NCBI RefSeq assembly: GCF_014192055.1
Contig: NZ_JACHXM010000008.1
Location: 106,277-170,276, forward strand
Source of the DNA: Halomonas organivorans
GTDB lineage: Bacteria; Pseudomonadota; Gammaproteobacteria; Pseudomonadales; Halomonadaceae
Reading direction: 5' to 3'
Length of the DNA stretch: 64,000 nucleotides
Positions 44,343-52,689 of the stretch are shown piece by piece (position 1 is the stretch's first letter; every line of letters starts with the position of its first letter). The position numbers were made by a program, and so were the translations under genes. The notes under the pieces are model-generated. The model did not search any database and was not told the origin of the DNA. It worked only from the letters and a program-made list of their open reading frames with translations.

Positions 44343-45971
44343 CTACTCGCGGCGGCCATGAGCCTCCTTGATCATGTCCGAGGCCTTCTCCGCGATCATG
44401 ATCGTGGGCGCGTTGGTATTCCCGGAGACGATCACCGGCATGATCGAGGCGTCCACGACACGCAGCCCCTCCAGACCATGAACGCGAAGCTGATCATCCA
44501 CGACCGCAAGGGGATCGTGGCCCATCTTGCAGGTGCCGGCCGGGTGATAGATCGTCTGGCTGTGCTGGCGCGCCGCCTCGAGGAGTTCGGCATCGCTTTG
44601 ATAGCGCGTACCGGGCACATACTCTTCGGTGATCACTGAGGCAAGTGCCTCCTGTTCGGCGATCCGACGCGCCATCTTGATCGCGTCGACCGCGACCCGG
44701 CAATCCTCCTCGGTAGCCAGATAATTGGGCCGGATCGAGGGATAGATGGCCGGATCAGGGCTCGTGATGCGAATCACGCCGCGGCTGGTGGGGCGAAGCT
44801 GGCAGACAGAGGAGGTGAAGGCGGAAAAGGAATGCACGCCCTCGGCAGGCTTGTCGGCAGACAGTGGCTGCATGTGGAACTGGATATCCGGACGATCCAG
44901 CGCCTCACGCGAACGAGCAAACACGCAAACCTGGCTGGCGGCAAGCGTCAGGGGCCCCGTGCGGGTCAGGAGATATTGGGTGCCCGCCGCCAGCTTTTTC
45001 AGAGGATGGCGTACCTCGTCGTTGAGAGTCCGACAGCGGGTCTTGAAGACCAGGCGAATCTGCAGGTGATCCTGCAGGTTCTCCCCCACTCCGGGCAACT
45101 CATGCCGACACGCGACTCCCACCTCCCGGAGATGCTCGGGATGTCCGATACCGGAGCACTGCAGGATCTGAGGCGATCCGATGGCCCCACTGCAAAGCAC
45201 GACCTCACGCCTGGCTCGCACCCGTTCCAGACGCTCACCGCGCCGATATTCGACGCCTACCACACGCTTGCCTTCAAGCAAGATCCGTTGGCAGTGCGCC
45301 CGCTTGACGACGGTCAGGTTGGCTCGCTTCGCGGCCGGCCTCAGGAATGCCTTGGCCGTGGAACATCTGAGGCCTCTATAGGAGGTCTGCTGAAAATAGC
45401 CCACCCCCTCCTGGGTCGCCCCGTTGACATCACGGTTCTCGGGAATTCCGGCGGCCTTGGCGGCTTCGATGAAGCGTTCGGCGATCTCGCGTCGCAACCG
45501 AAGATCCGACACCTTCAACGGCCCCTCGGTGCCATGATAGGTATCGCCGCCGCGCTCCTGGCACTCGGATTTCTTGAAGTAAGGCAAGACCGAAGCGTAG
45601 TCCCAGCCCGCGTTTCCCGCCGCGGCCCAGTCATCGTAGTCCTGGCGCTGCCCGCGAATATACAGCAGACCGTTCAGTGAACTGGACCCCCCCAGCACCT
45701 TGCCACGGGGCCACTGCAGCCGACGACCGTTGATGCCTGCATCCGCGTCGGTGAGGTAGCACCAGTCGGTCGCGGGATTGTGCATTGTCTTGAAATAACC
45801 GACTGGCACATGGATCCAGGGATTCCAGTCAGCACCGCCCGCCTCCAGCAGCAAGACCTTGGCGGCGGAATCTTCACTCAGTCGATTGGCGAGTACGCAG
45901 CCAGCCGAACCAGCCCCCACGATGATGTAGTCAAAGGCTTCTTGCTTATAGGTTGTTGATTTCATAGCCAT
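44343..45971 (-). CDS. GMC-family alcohol (choline-type) dehydrogenase
   Basis: 542 residues from ATG 45971 (MAMKSTTY), with a second start at 45965. The N-terminal FAD motif is IIVGAGSAGCVLANRLS; the GMC signatures are GKVLGGSSSLNGLLYIRG and VLCSGAIGSPQIL. The C-terminal active-site His is in YHPAGTCKMG, followed by SGNTNAPTIMIAEKASDMI. It resembles choline dehydrogenase, but no betB, betI or glycine-betaine gene is near, so another alcohol is likely. It is divergent from a TRAP operon, and its leader contains one of two matching operators. Confidence 0.88.
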   Translation of the reverse strand: MAMKSTTYKQEAFDYIIVGAGSAGCVLANRLSEDSAAKVLLLEAGGADWNPWIHVPVGYFKTMHNPATDWCYLTDADAGINGRRLQWPRGKVLGGSSSLNGLLYIRGQRQDYDDWAAAGNAGWDYASVLPYFKKSECQERGGDTYHGTEGPLKVSDLRLRREIAERFIEAAKAAGIPENRDVNGATQEGVGYFQQTSYRGLRCSTAKAFLRPAAKRANLTVVKRAHCQRILLEGKRVVGVEYRRGERLERVRARREVVLCSGAIGSPQILQCSGIGHPEHLREVGVACRHELPGVGENLQDHLQIRLVFKTRCRTLNDEVRHPLKKLAAGTQYLLTRTGPLTLAASQVCVFARSREALDRPDIQFHMQPLSADKPAEGVHSFSAFTSSVCQLRPTSRGVIRITSPDPAIYPSIRPNYLATEEDCRVAVDAIKMARRIAEQEALASVITEEYVPGTRYQSDAELLEAARQHSQTIYHPAGTCKMGHDPLAVVDDQLRVHGLEGLRVVDASIMPVIVSGNTNAPTIMIAEKASDMIKEAHGRRE

Positions 45972-45980
45972 AACACCATA

Positions 45981-45997
45981 TGAGACAAAAAGTCTCA
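45981..45997. promoter_or_regulatory. Palindromic operator 1 (GMC gene side)
   Basis: TGAGAC-AAAAA-GTCTCA: perfect 6-bp arms with a 5-base centre, 10 bp ahead of the GMC start. It would sit just downstream of the minus-strand promoter. Operator 2 shares its arms and spacing. Confidence 0.75.
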
Positions 45998-46023
45998 TTT
46001 ATGCTGTACCTGAAGCCATGAAT

Positions 46024-46029
46024 TGTCAA
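46024..46029 (-). promoter_or_regulatory. Perfect -35 box for the GMC gene
   Basis: The minus strand reads TTGACA at 46029-46024. An AT-rich segment (GCATAAAT) follows about 19 bases later as the best -10 candidate. The overlapping plus-strand TTGTCA (46023-46028) with TCATAA at 46047 may serve the TRAP operon. Confidence 0.45.
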
Positions 46030-46032
46030 TAA

Positions 46033-46049
46033 CGAGACACTTTGTCTCA
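46033..46049. promoter_or_regulatory. Palindromic operator 2 (TRAP operon side)
   Basis: CGAGAC-ACTTT-GTCTCA matches operator 1 in both arms except one outer base. The two centres are 52 bp apart, close to five helical turns. It overlaps the likely core promoter of the TRAP operon. The IclR regulator encoded at 49368 is the obvious candidate protein. Confidence 0.7.
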
Positions 46050-46187
46050 TAAAGCTTGATAGTCTTTCTCGCCTGCCCTAGATTGAGACCGTTCTCCTCA
46101 TTTCCACCAAGCAAAGAGGTGGGGAGTCCGGCACATGCCACCCACCATCCCATCAAAAATCCAATCACAAACACGGGAGCCCAGCTC

Positions 46188-47414
46188 ATGAAAACACCGA
46201 TCGGTCATGTTTCTCGTCGAGATTTCCTGAACATTTCGGGCCGCTTCGGCCTGACCTCCACCCTGATCGCCGCCTCTGGCCTGGGAGCAGGACTCACGGC
46301 CAGCACTTTGGCCCGGGCCACGGAGCAAGAGCAGCAACGTCGCTACCAGACCGAGCCAAAGTTTCAGCTCCGGTTTGGCGCATCGGGGTTCAACCAACGC
46401 AACCTGGATATCCAGAAGTCGGGGCAGCTGTTCTTTGCCCGTGACCTGGAGGAACGCACCAATGGCGCCATTCGGGTGGAGTTCATGGGGAGCAATGAAG
46501 TCTGCAATCAGCTCGACTGCGTCAGCAAGGCCCAGCAGGGCATCGTCGATATCTTCTCCGCCTCGACTCAGAACTCTGCGGGAGGGGCTCCCTATCTCAA
46601 CATTCTCGACTTCGCCTACATGTTCCCGAGCGTCGCCTCGATGTTCCACTTCTTCTACGACAGGCGCAGCGAGACCCTGCTACGCGAGCCGCTGCGCCAG
46701 CGCCACAACCTGCAGTTCCTGTTCACCCACTGCGACCTGCGGGGGATCATGCTGGGCCTGAAATGGCAGGACGAACCGCTGGTTACCAGTCTCGAGCAGA
46801 TCCAGGGAACCAAGAACCGCGTTACCGGCACGCAGCTCGGTCGCATCGCCATGGAGCAACTGGGACTCAACCCCGTCCCCGTGGCCTGGGAGGAAACCCT
46901 CGACGGGCTCCGTCAGGGCCTGCTAGACGGAGCGGAGACCTGGATGAGTGCGGTGGCCTATGCAGGCATGGCGCCCGTCGTATCCCAGGCCGTGGACCTG
47001 AGATTCTTTGCCGGCACCGAGCATACGGCAATGAACCTCTCCAAGTTCGAGAGCCTGGGAAGCGAGTTGCAGGATCAGGTCATGGAATCGGCTTACTGTG
47101 CCCAGATCTTCACGCAGGGTATGAACGAGGCGGGTCGCTACCAGATCGTAGGGGCAACCGAGCATCCTGCCGACAACACGGTCTTCGCCAAGAACAACGT
47201 TCGGGTCGCTCCTCTTTCGGATGCCGAACGCGACAAGGCCGAGAAACTGTGCTCGCCGGAATTCAACCCCGAGCCTTGGGAACAGTGGCGAGAACGGCTT
47301 AATGCATGGGCAGGTGGCATCGATATCTATAAGGAAATTCACGGCATTGCCCGCGAAATTCCGCGTGACATGGCGACAGCCAATGTCAAGCCTCAGCGCT
47401 GGTGGAAAGGCTAA
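46188..47414 (+). CDS. TRAP transporter solute-binding protein (DctP family) with Tat signal
   Basis: 408 residues from ATG 46188, with GGGAG upstream. A twin-arginine signal (SRRDFLNIS, then a hydrophobic stretch) ends near residue 48, so the protein is probably exported folded. The DctP fold shows GNRLTGTQL-like NRVTGTQLGRIAMEQLG, PVAWEETLDGLRQGLLDGAETWMSA and the conserved Arg region. It captures an organic solute in the periplasm. It is the first gene of a three-gene TRAP operon, divergent from a GMC dehydrogenase. Base composition is noticeably AT-richer than surrounding DNA. Confidence 0.87.
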   Translation: MKTPIGHVSRRDFLNISGRFGLTSTLIAASGLGAGLTASTLARATEQEQQRRYQTEPKFQLRFGASGFNQRNLDIQKSGQLFFARDLEERTNGAIRVEFMGSNEVCNQLDCVSKAQQGIVDIFSASTQNSAGGAPYLNILDFAYMFPSVASMFHFFYDRRSETLLREPLRQRHNLQFLFTHCDLRGIMLGLKWQDEPLVTSLEQIQGTKNRVTGTQLGRIAMEQLGLNPVPVAWEETLDGLRQGLLDGAETWMSAVAYAGMAPVVSQAVDLRFFAGTEHTAMNLSKFESLGSELQDQVMESAYCAQIFTQGMNEAGRYQIVGATEHPADNTVFAKNNVRVAPLSDAERDKAEKLCSPEFNPEPWEQWRERLNAWAGGIDIYKEIHGIAREIPRDMATANVKPQRWWKG

Positions 47415-47428
47415 ACCGGAGGCAGACG

Positions 47429-47989
47429 ATGGCAAATCACGATTACCAGAACGCTCAGCCAGCCTCGAGATGGCTATCGCCGCTCGGCTGGCTGGATGAC
47501 AATCTTGAAAAGTGCATCATCCTCCTATCTTACACGGGGATGTCCGGCATCATATTCGTGGAGGTGATTCGTCGCTTCCTCTTCAATGTCCAGGCTCCCT
47601 GGAGCACCAGCATTCCCATTCTTTTATTCCTTTGGCTGACATGGTTCGGCGCCTCACTCAACGTCAAGAACCGTACTCACCTGTCGCTAAACGAGATTCG
47701 CATGCGTCTGCCCTATACGGGGCAGTTTATCTGCCTGGTGTTGGATGCCGTTCTCTGGATCGGCTTCGGGCTCATGGTGATCAACTTCACCATCGACCAA
47801 GTTCAACTGGCCTACAACAACTTCGCTATAGTACCGGGCACGGACAACGTCATGCAGTGGTGGTTCTACCTGGCGACTCCCGCGGCCTGGGTGCTGATTA
47901 TCTATCGGGTGCTGCAAAACCTCTTCTCTGACTGGCAACGCTTTCGTTCGCGCGAGCCTTTCAACCTCCAACCCTCGATAATGGATTAG
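47429..47989 (+). CDS. TRAP transporter small permease (DctQ)
   Basis: 186 residues with four predicted transmembrane helices (about 27-48, 62-80, 98-120, 145-165). GGAGG precedes ATG 47429. DctQ blocks include VEVIRRFLFNVQAPWS and WLTWFGASLNVKNRTHLSL. It pairs with the DctM protein encoded 11 bp downstream. GC content is about 53 percent in the first part by direct count of 47521-47580, well below neighbouring genes. Confidence 0.88.
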   Translation: MANHDYQNAQPASRWLSPLGWLDDNLEKCIILLSYTGMSGIIFVEVIRRFLFNVQAPWSTSIPILLFLWLTWFGASLNVKNRTHLSLNEIRMRLPYTGQFICLVLDAVLWIGFGLMVINFTIDQVQLAYNNFAIVPGTDNVMQWWFYLATPAAWVLIIYRVLQNLFSDWQRFRSREPFNLQPSIMD

Positions 47990-48000
47990 GAGGAAACATC

Positions 48001-49278
48001 ATGACAGATGGACTTCTCATTGGTCTTATTACAGCAGGGGTGACACTATTCTTCCTGCTGGGAGTACCTATCTTTCTGGTCATCGGATTATGGGTGGTAG
48101 GCACCAGCATGGTCATCGACTTTACCCTGGCCAACGTTGGTGTGACGCTATTCCAGGGCCTGAGCTTCTTCGGCCTTCTTGCCCTGCCTCTCTTCATCCT
48201 GACCGGCGACCTGATCAATGCGGCGGGGATTGCCAAAAGACTGTCCGACTTCGCCTACTCAGTACTCGGCTGGCTTCGCGGTGGCATGGGCATGGCCACG
48301 CTGGGTGCCTGCGGGCTATTTGCCGCGATATCGGGTTCCAATGCCGGCACCACGGCAACCATCGGCTCGATCATGCAGCCCGAGATGAAGAAGAACGGCT
48401 ACGATGATAGATTCTCGGCGGCCACCGCAGCGTCGGGGGGCACCGTTGGCATCATCATTCCGCCGAGCATTATCTTCATCGTCTACGGCTTCATGATGAA
48501 CCTGTCGATCAGCGACCTGTTCATCGCCGGCATGATTCCCGGTGCCATGATGGTTATCGGGATGATGGTCGCCTGCCACCTGGTGGCCCGCCGTCATGGC
48601 TGGGGCACCCTCATTCCCTTCGAGATCAAGAAAAGTGCCGGCTTCGCCCGCAAGGCCTATCTGGGATTCGCCACCATCGGTGTCGTGCTGTATGGCATCT
48701 ACTCGGGCAAGTTCTCGCCGACTGAAGCCGCCGCCATCACGGTCGGCTTCACCCTGATCGCGGGGCTATTGATCACGAAAGAGATCAGCATCTCTCGACT
48801 TCCCAGCATCATGCTACGCTCCGGGCAGATCGCCGGCATGCTGGCGCCGCTGATCGCCATCTCGGTGGTGATGCAACAGCTCCTTTCCGTGCTGGGGGCC
48901 GGCAAGATCCTCGAAGGACTCCTGAATGACCTGGGCAGTTACTACGCCATCCTGGGGGCCTGCATGGTCTTGATTCTCCTGGCGGGAATGATTCTCGAGA
49001 GCCTGCCTGTCACGATCATCCTAGCCCCGATACTGGCACCTATCGCACAGAGCGCTGGCGTGGACCCCATTCATTTCTCCGTCATTTTCCTGGTGGGGGC
49101 GGCCATCGGATTCGTGACACCACCGTTTGGCCTCAACCTCTACGTGGCGAGCAGCATCACCGGCATCCCCTACCTGAGGCTGGTTCGTTTCGTGATACCG
49201 TATTTCATCGCCCTCATAACCTGCTGGATCGCGATCTCTCTATGGCCACCACTATCCCTGTTCCTGGTCAACCTCTGA
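48001..49278 (+). CDS. TRAP transporter large permease (DctM)
   Basis: 425 residues, standard DctM length with about 12 membrane segments. Characteristic blocks are LPLFILTGDLINAAGIAKRL, FAAISGSNAGTTATIGSIM, ATAASGGTVGIIIPPSIIFIVYG and GFVTPPFGLNLYV. GGAGGAAACATC precedes the ATG. It is the Na+-driven transport subunit of the system whose solute-binding protein is at 46188. Confidence 0.93.
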   Translation: MTDGLLIGLITAGVTLFFLLGVPIFLVIGLWVVGTSMVIDFTLANVGVTLFQGLSFFGLLALPLFILTGDLINAAGIAKRLSDFAYSVLGWLRGGMGMATLGACGLFAAISGSNAGTTATIGSIMQPEMKKNGYDDRFSAATAASGGTVGIIIPPSIIFIVYGFMMNLSISDLFIAGMIPGAMMVIGMMVACHLVARRHGWGTLIPFEIKKSAGFARKAYLGFATIGVVLYGIYSGKFSPTEAAAITVGFTLIAGLLITKEISISRLPSIMLRSGQIAGMLAPLIAISVVMQQLLSVLGAGKILEGLLNDLGSYYAILGACMVLILLAGMILESLPVTIILAPILAPIAQSAGVDPIHFSVIFLVGAAIGFVTPPFGLNLYVASSITGIPYLRLVRFVIPYFIALITCWIAISLWPPLSLFLVNL

Positions 49279-49290
49279 CACCGGCATTTT

Positions 49291-49316
49291 GCAGCAGGCC
49301 TCGCGGGGCCTGCTGC
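49291..49316 (+). terminator. Hairpin after the TRAP operon
   Basis: GCAGCAGGCC (49291-49300) pairs with GGCCTGCTGC (49307-49316), a 10-bp stem with a 6-base loop, 12 bp after the dctM stop. TTTT precedes the stem and only GTTATC follows it, so it is a modest terminator. The IclR gene starts 51 bp later and may be partly co-transcribed. Confidence 0.65.
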
Positions 49317-49367
49317 GTTATCATAGGAAGGAGCCACTGCCCAGGGAGAGAGTCGTAAGGAATCCCC

Positions 49368-50126
49368 ATGTCCAAAGAGAACGCCACCAATACCACCCTC
49401 CTGCGAGCCATTACATTGATGGAGGAGATCGCCACGGCCGAGCACAGCATGAGCGCTGCGGATCTCGACAAGCGACTGGACATCCCAAAGCCGACGATTC
49501 ATCGCCTGATCAAGCAGCTCGAGGAACAGCAGTTGATCACTCGTGACCTGGACGGACGCCATCTGCTTCCCGGTCCACGGCTGCATCGCATGGCTATGGG
49601 GACCCTGGCCAATGAGAGCCTCAAAGCACCGCGAAGAATGCTGCTGGAACGCTTGGCCAGGGAAGTAGGCGAAACCTGCAATTTGACACTGCTCGATGGG
49701 CACCAGGTGCTCTACTACGATCGAGTGGAAACCAACTGGCCGGTACGCATACAGCTGGCCCCCGGATCACGACTGCCTCTACACAGCACTGCCAGCGGCA
49801 AGCTGTTTCTCGCCCTGATGCCCCCGCAACGACGCCGCGACCTGCTGTCGAGCCTGCTCCTGGAGGCCCACACTCCCTATACCCTGACATCGGCTTCCGC
49901 CCTCGAGGAGCAGCTCGCCCAGATCGCCCGAGATCAGTTGAGCACCGATAACGAGGAGTTCATACAAGGCATGGTCGCCATCGCCGTTCCGATCTTCGGT
50001 CATGTGGGCCACACGCAGGCCACCCTGGCGATCCATGCCCCCCGACTGCGCCATTCCATCGAGTCGTTGATGGACTGGGCCCCTTTGATGCGTCAGGTGG
50101 CTGCCGAACTCGAAGAAACCCTCTAG
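49368..50126 (+). CDS. IclR-family transcriptional regulator
   Basis: 252 residues. The winged helix contains LDIPKPTIHRLIKQLEEQQLI. The effector domain has PGSRLPLHSTASGKLFLALMP and VAIAVPIFGHVGHTQATLAI. AAGGA precedes the ATG at a good distance. It directly follows the TRAP operon and is the best candidate to bind the paired TGAGAC/GTCTCA palindromes between the TRAP and GMC genes. It converges with a universal stress protein gene, 6 bp between stops. Confidence 0.9.
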   Translation: MSKENATNTTLLRAITLMEEIATAEHSMSAADLDKRLDIPKPTIHRLIKQLEEQQLITRDLDGRHLLPGPRLHRMAMGTLANESLKAPRRMLLERLAREVGETCNLTLLDGHQVLYYDRVETNWPVRIQLAPGSRLPLHSTASGKLFLALMPPQRRRDLLSSLLLEAHTPYTLTSASALEEQLAQIARDQLSTDNEEFIQGMVAIAVPIFGHVGHTQATLAIHAPRLRHSIESLMDWAPLMRQVAAELEETL

Positions 50127-50132
50127 CGCGTT

Positions 50133-50624
50133 TCACTCCCTGCTGGCCGGCACCACCACCACCGGTACCCTCGCCCGCTTGATCACGCCCTTGGTGACCT
50201 TGCCCGCGTAGGTGGCGGTAAAAGTGCGCTTGTTGGCGGCCAGCACGATCATGTCGCTCCCCGTGCGTTTGGCAAAGTGCGCGATCACCGACGCCGGGTA
50301 GCCTTCCAGCACGCTTCGCGACAGCTGGCGATCGCCATAGGCCTCACACAGCTCGGGGTGCTGTTGCCAGAAGGTCTCGATGCAGCGATCGAGATCTGCG
50401 CCGGCCTGGTCAAGCCGCTGCTGCATCAATCCTCCAAGCACTTCGCGATCGCGAATGTTGACCTTCAGTGTGTTGACCACGTCGTTGGAAAGTGACTTGA
50501 CCGCATGGAGAACATGCAGCTCGGCACCGGTGGCCAGCGACAGCCCTACGGCCCTGTCGAGGACTGGATCGCAATCGCCGCGCAGCCCCAGACAGCAAAG
50601 GATTCGGCGGATACCATGAGTCAT
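50133..50624 (-). CDS. Universal stress protein (UspA family, TeaD-like)
   Basis: 163 residues. The UspA fold has RRILCCLGLRGDCDPVLDRAVGLS at the N terminus and an ATP-binding-type C-terminal pattern (DMIVLAANKRTF, GKVTKGVIKRARVPVVVVP). It lies 62 bp behind a dctPQM set on the same strand. In Halomonas elongata the ectoine TRAP system TeaABC is followed by the USP TeaD, which down-regulates transport; the same gene order suggests a like role here. GAGGAGG precedes the ATG. Confidence 0.87.
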   Translation of the reverse strand: MTHGIRRILCCLGLRGDCDPVLDRAVGLSLATGAELHVLHAVKSLSNDVVNTLKVNIRDREVLGGLMQQRLDQAGADLDRCIETFWQQHPELCEAYGDRQLSRSVLEGYPASVIAHFAKRTGSDMIVLAANKRTFTATYAGKVTKGVIKRARVPVVVVPASRE

Positions 50625-50686
50625 GATGCCTCCTCACCGAACAAGGGCATGCCAGCCCCTGCCCGGCCTCAATGGATGTTGGCCGG

Positions 50687-52027
50687 CTAGTAACCCAGTA
50701 CCCGGGGCAGCCAGAGCGAGACTTGCGGGAAGTAGGCGATGATGAACAGCGCCACGATGGAGGCGCCGGCGAAAGGAAGCGCCTTCAGGGAGATCTCCTC
50801 GATGGATGAACCGCCGATCCCCGAGGCGACGAACAGATTCTCCCCCAGCGGCGGCGTCTGGAAGCCGATAGCCAGGGCACAGACCACCACGATCCCTACG
50901 TGCACCGGATCCATGCCGAGCATGTACATGATCGGCAGCAGCACCGGTGTGAGGATCATGATCGCCGCCAATGTCTCCATGAACATGCCCACGAACAGCA
51001 GGAAGAAGATGATCATTGCCCAGATGGCGTAGATGTTATCGGTGACGCCCAACATGACCTCGGCGATGTAGGCCGGCACCTGCTGCTCCACCAGCAGGCG
51101 CCCGAAGACGGTCGCCGTGAACAGGATCAGCAGTACCCGGCCGGTAATCCAGGTGGTCGTCTCGAGGGTTCTCAGCGCCGGTTTCCATTCCAGCTCCCGG
51201 TGCAGGAAGACACCGACGAGCAGCGTGTAGAAGATCGCCACGATGGCCGATTCGGTGGGCGTGAACAGCCCGCTGTAGATGCCCCCCAGGATGATGATCG
51301 GTGCCAGCATCGACCAGATGCCCCGGCGCAGGGTCCGCCGAATCTGTTCGAAGGACCAGTGGTCGGTCAGGCCACGGTAGCCACGATGTCGTGAGATCAG
51401 GAAATTGATCAGCAGCAGGCAGCCAGCGATCACCACGCCAGGCATGATACCGGCGATGAACAGCTTGGGAATCGACAGCGTCTGGAAGGCGCCGTACTCG
51501 GCCACCGCCTCGGGAGGCGGCTGCAGGCCCATGCCGGAAATGCCGAAGATCACCATGGGAATCGACGGTGGAATGACGACCCCAAGCCCCCCCGAAGAGG
51601 CCGTGATGGCCGAGCCATAGCCCTTGTCGTAACCACGATTGGCCATGGCCGGGATCATCAGCATGCCCACCGCTGCCGTGGTGGCCGGCCCGGATCCCGA
51701 GATCGCGCCGAAGAACATGCAGGCGAACACCGTCGCCGCGGCCAAGCCACCGGTTATGGGACCGGCAAAGGCTTCGGCGATATCCACCAGGCGCTTGGAG
51801 ATTCCTGCGGCTTCCATGAGCGCACCGGCCAGGATGAACGCCGGCAAGGCCATCAGCGGGAAAGAGCCCACCGACGTGAAGGCGATCTGCACGAACGCCA
51901 TGGGATTCTCGCCCAGGCTCAGATAAGTGGCCAAGGCGGCCACGCCCAACGATACGGTAATGGGTGCCCCGATCACCAACAACAGGAAAAAGGCACCGAA
52001 AAGCACATAGACAATCGTGGGATCCAT
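50687..52027 (-). CDS. TRAP transporter large permease (DctM)
   Basis: 446 residues with about 12 membrane segments. DctM blocks are FPLMALPAFILAGALMEAAGISKRL, FFGAISGSGPATTAAVGML, ITASSGGLGVVIPPSIPMVIFG and GFQTPPLGENLFVASGI. It starts 2 bp after the dctQ stop. Its partner binding protein is at 52690-53703. A GNTR/MocR regulator diverges from the operon. Confidence 0.93.
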   Translation of the reverse strand: MDPTIVYVLFGAFFLLLVIGAPITVSLGVAALATYLSLGENPMAFVQIAFTSVGSFPLMALPAFILAGALMEAAGISKRLVDIAEAFAGPITGGLAAATVFACMFFGAISGSGPATTAAVGMLMIPAMANRGYDKGYGSAITASSGGLGVVIPPSIPMVIFGISGMGLQPPPEAVAEYGAFQTLSIPKLFIAGIMPGVVIAGCLLLINFLISRHRGYRGLTDHWSFEQIRRTLRRGIWSMLAPIIILGGIYSGLFTPTESAIVAIFYTLLVGVFLHRELEWKPALRTLETTTWITGRVLLILFTATVFGRLLVEQQVPAYIAEVMLGVTDNIYAIWAMIIFFLLFVGMFMETLAAIMILTPVLLPIMYMLGMDPVHVGIVVVCALAIGFQTPPLGENLFVASGIGGSSIEEISLKALPFAGASIVALFIIAYFPQVSLWLPRVLGY

Positions 52028-52029
52028 GA

Positions 52030-52593
52030 TTATTGCTCCCGCGGCTGAGGACCATCGCCCGTCGCGTCGTTGGCGCTTTTCATTTGCTCGACCTCTTGGG
52101 AGTCGGGGTCGACGAGGTCGACTTTCCTGACGAACTTCAGATAATTGTTCTGGAGAATGCGTAGCGTCATGGCAACGAAGGCGATGGGCAGGATCAGATA
52201 GAAGTACTTCATCGGAATACCCAGGGTCTGGGACTTCCAGAAGGCATTCATCTTGTTGAAGACGAAGTCATAGCTCAGGTAGATGAAGACGGCGTTGAAA
52301 CCGATCCAGATGAGATCGGTCAGCACGGCACACAAGCTCTCTACCCAACGCGGCAGGAACTTGAACTGGAAGGTCACCCGATTGTGCGCCGACATCTTGG
52401 TGGCGTAGACCGCCCCCAGATAGGCGAACCACACGAAAGCGTAGGTCGCCAGCTCATCGCCCCAGGGAAGCGAGTAACTGAACAGGTTCCTGAGCACGAT
52501 CTGGGCGAACAGCAGGATGACGAACGACACCAGGAGCAACTGACAGATGATGCTCTCCAGGTTGTCCAGGACCTTGAAGATGGCTCGAAGCAT
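52030..52593 (-). CDS. TRAP transporter small permease (DctQ)
   Basis: 187 residues, four predicted helices. It has FAQIVLRNLFSYSLPWGDELATYAFVWFAYLGAV, the DctQ core with the conserved Trp/Glu pair. The C-terminal 30 residues are strongly acidic and polar, which is longer than usual. It is separated from the binding-protein gene by 96 bp that contain a strong stem-loop. Confidence 0.9.
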   Translation of the reverse strand: MLRAIFKVLDNLESIICQLLLVSFVILLFAQIVLRNLFSYSLPWGDELATYAFVWFAYLGAVYATKMSAHNRVTFQFKFLPRWVESLCAVLTDLIWIGFNAVFIYLSYDFVFNKMNAFWKSQTLGIPMKYFYLILPIAFVAMTLRILQNNYLKFVRKVDLVDPDSQEVEQMKSANDATGDGPQPREQ

Positions 52594-52631
52594 GGAAGGA
52601 ATCTCCCCTGATGATCAGGCTGCCGATGACG

Positions 52632-52664
52632 GCTCCCCGCCCTATTCCGGAGGGGGCGGGGAGC
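52632..52664 (-). terminator. Intra-operon stem-loop between dctP and dctQ
   Basis: GCTCCCCGCCC (52632-52642) pairs with GGGCGGGGAGC (52654-52664), an 11-bp stem. It lies 26 bp after the binding-protein stop. Such stems commonly protect or partly end the message so that the binding protein is made in excess of the permease. Confidence 0.65.
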
Positions 52665-52689
52665 ACTGCATGCCGTGATGGCGGAGAGC

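Noticed and set aside
44343..45971. Naming the GMC enzyme betA (choline dehydrogenase)
   Set aside because: Motifs are shared by the whole GMC family, and no betB, betI or choline transporter is adjacent.
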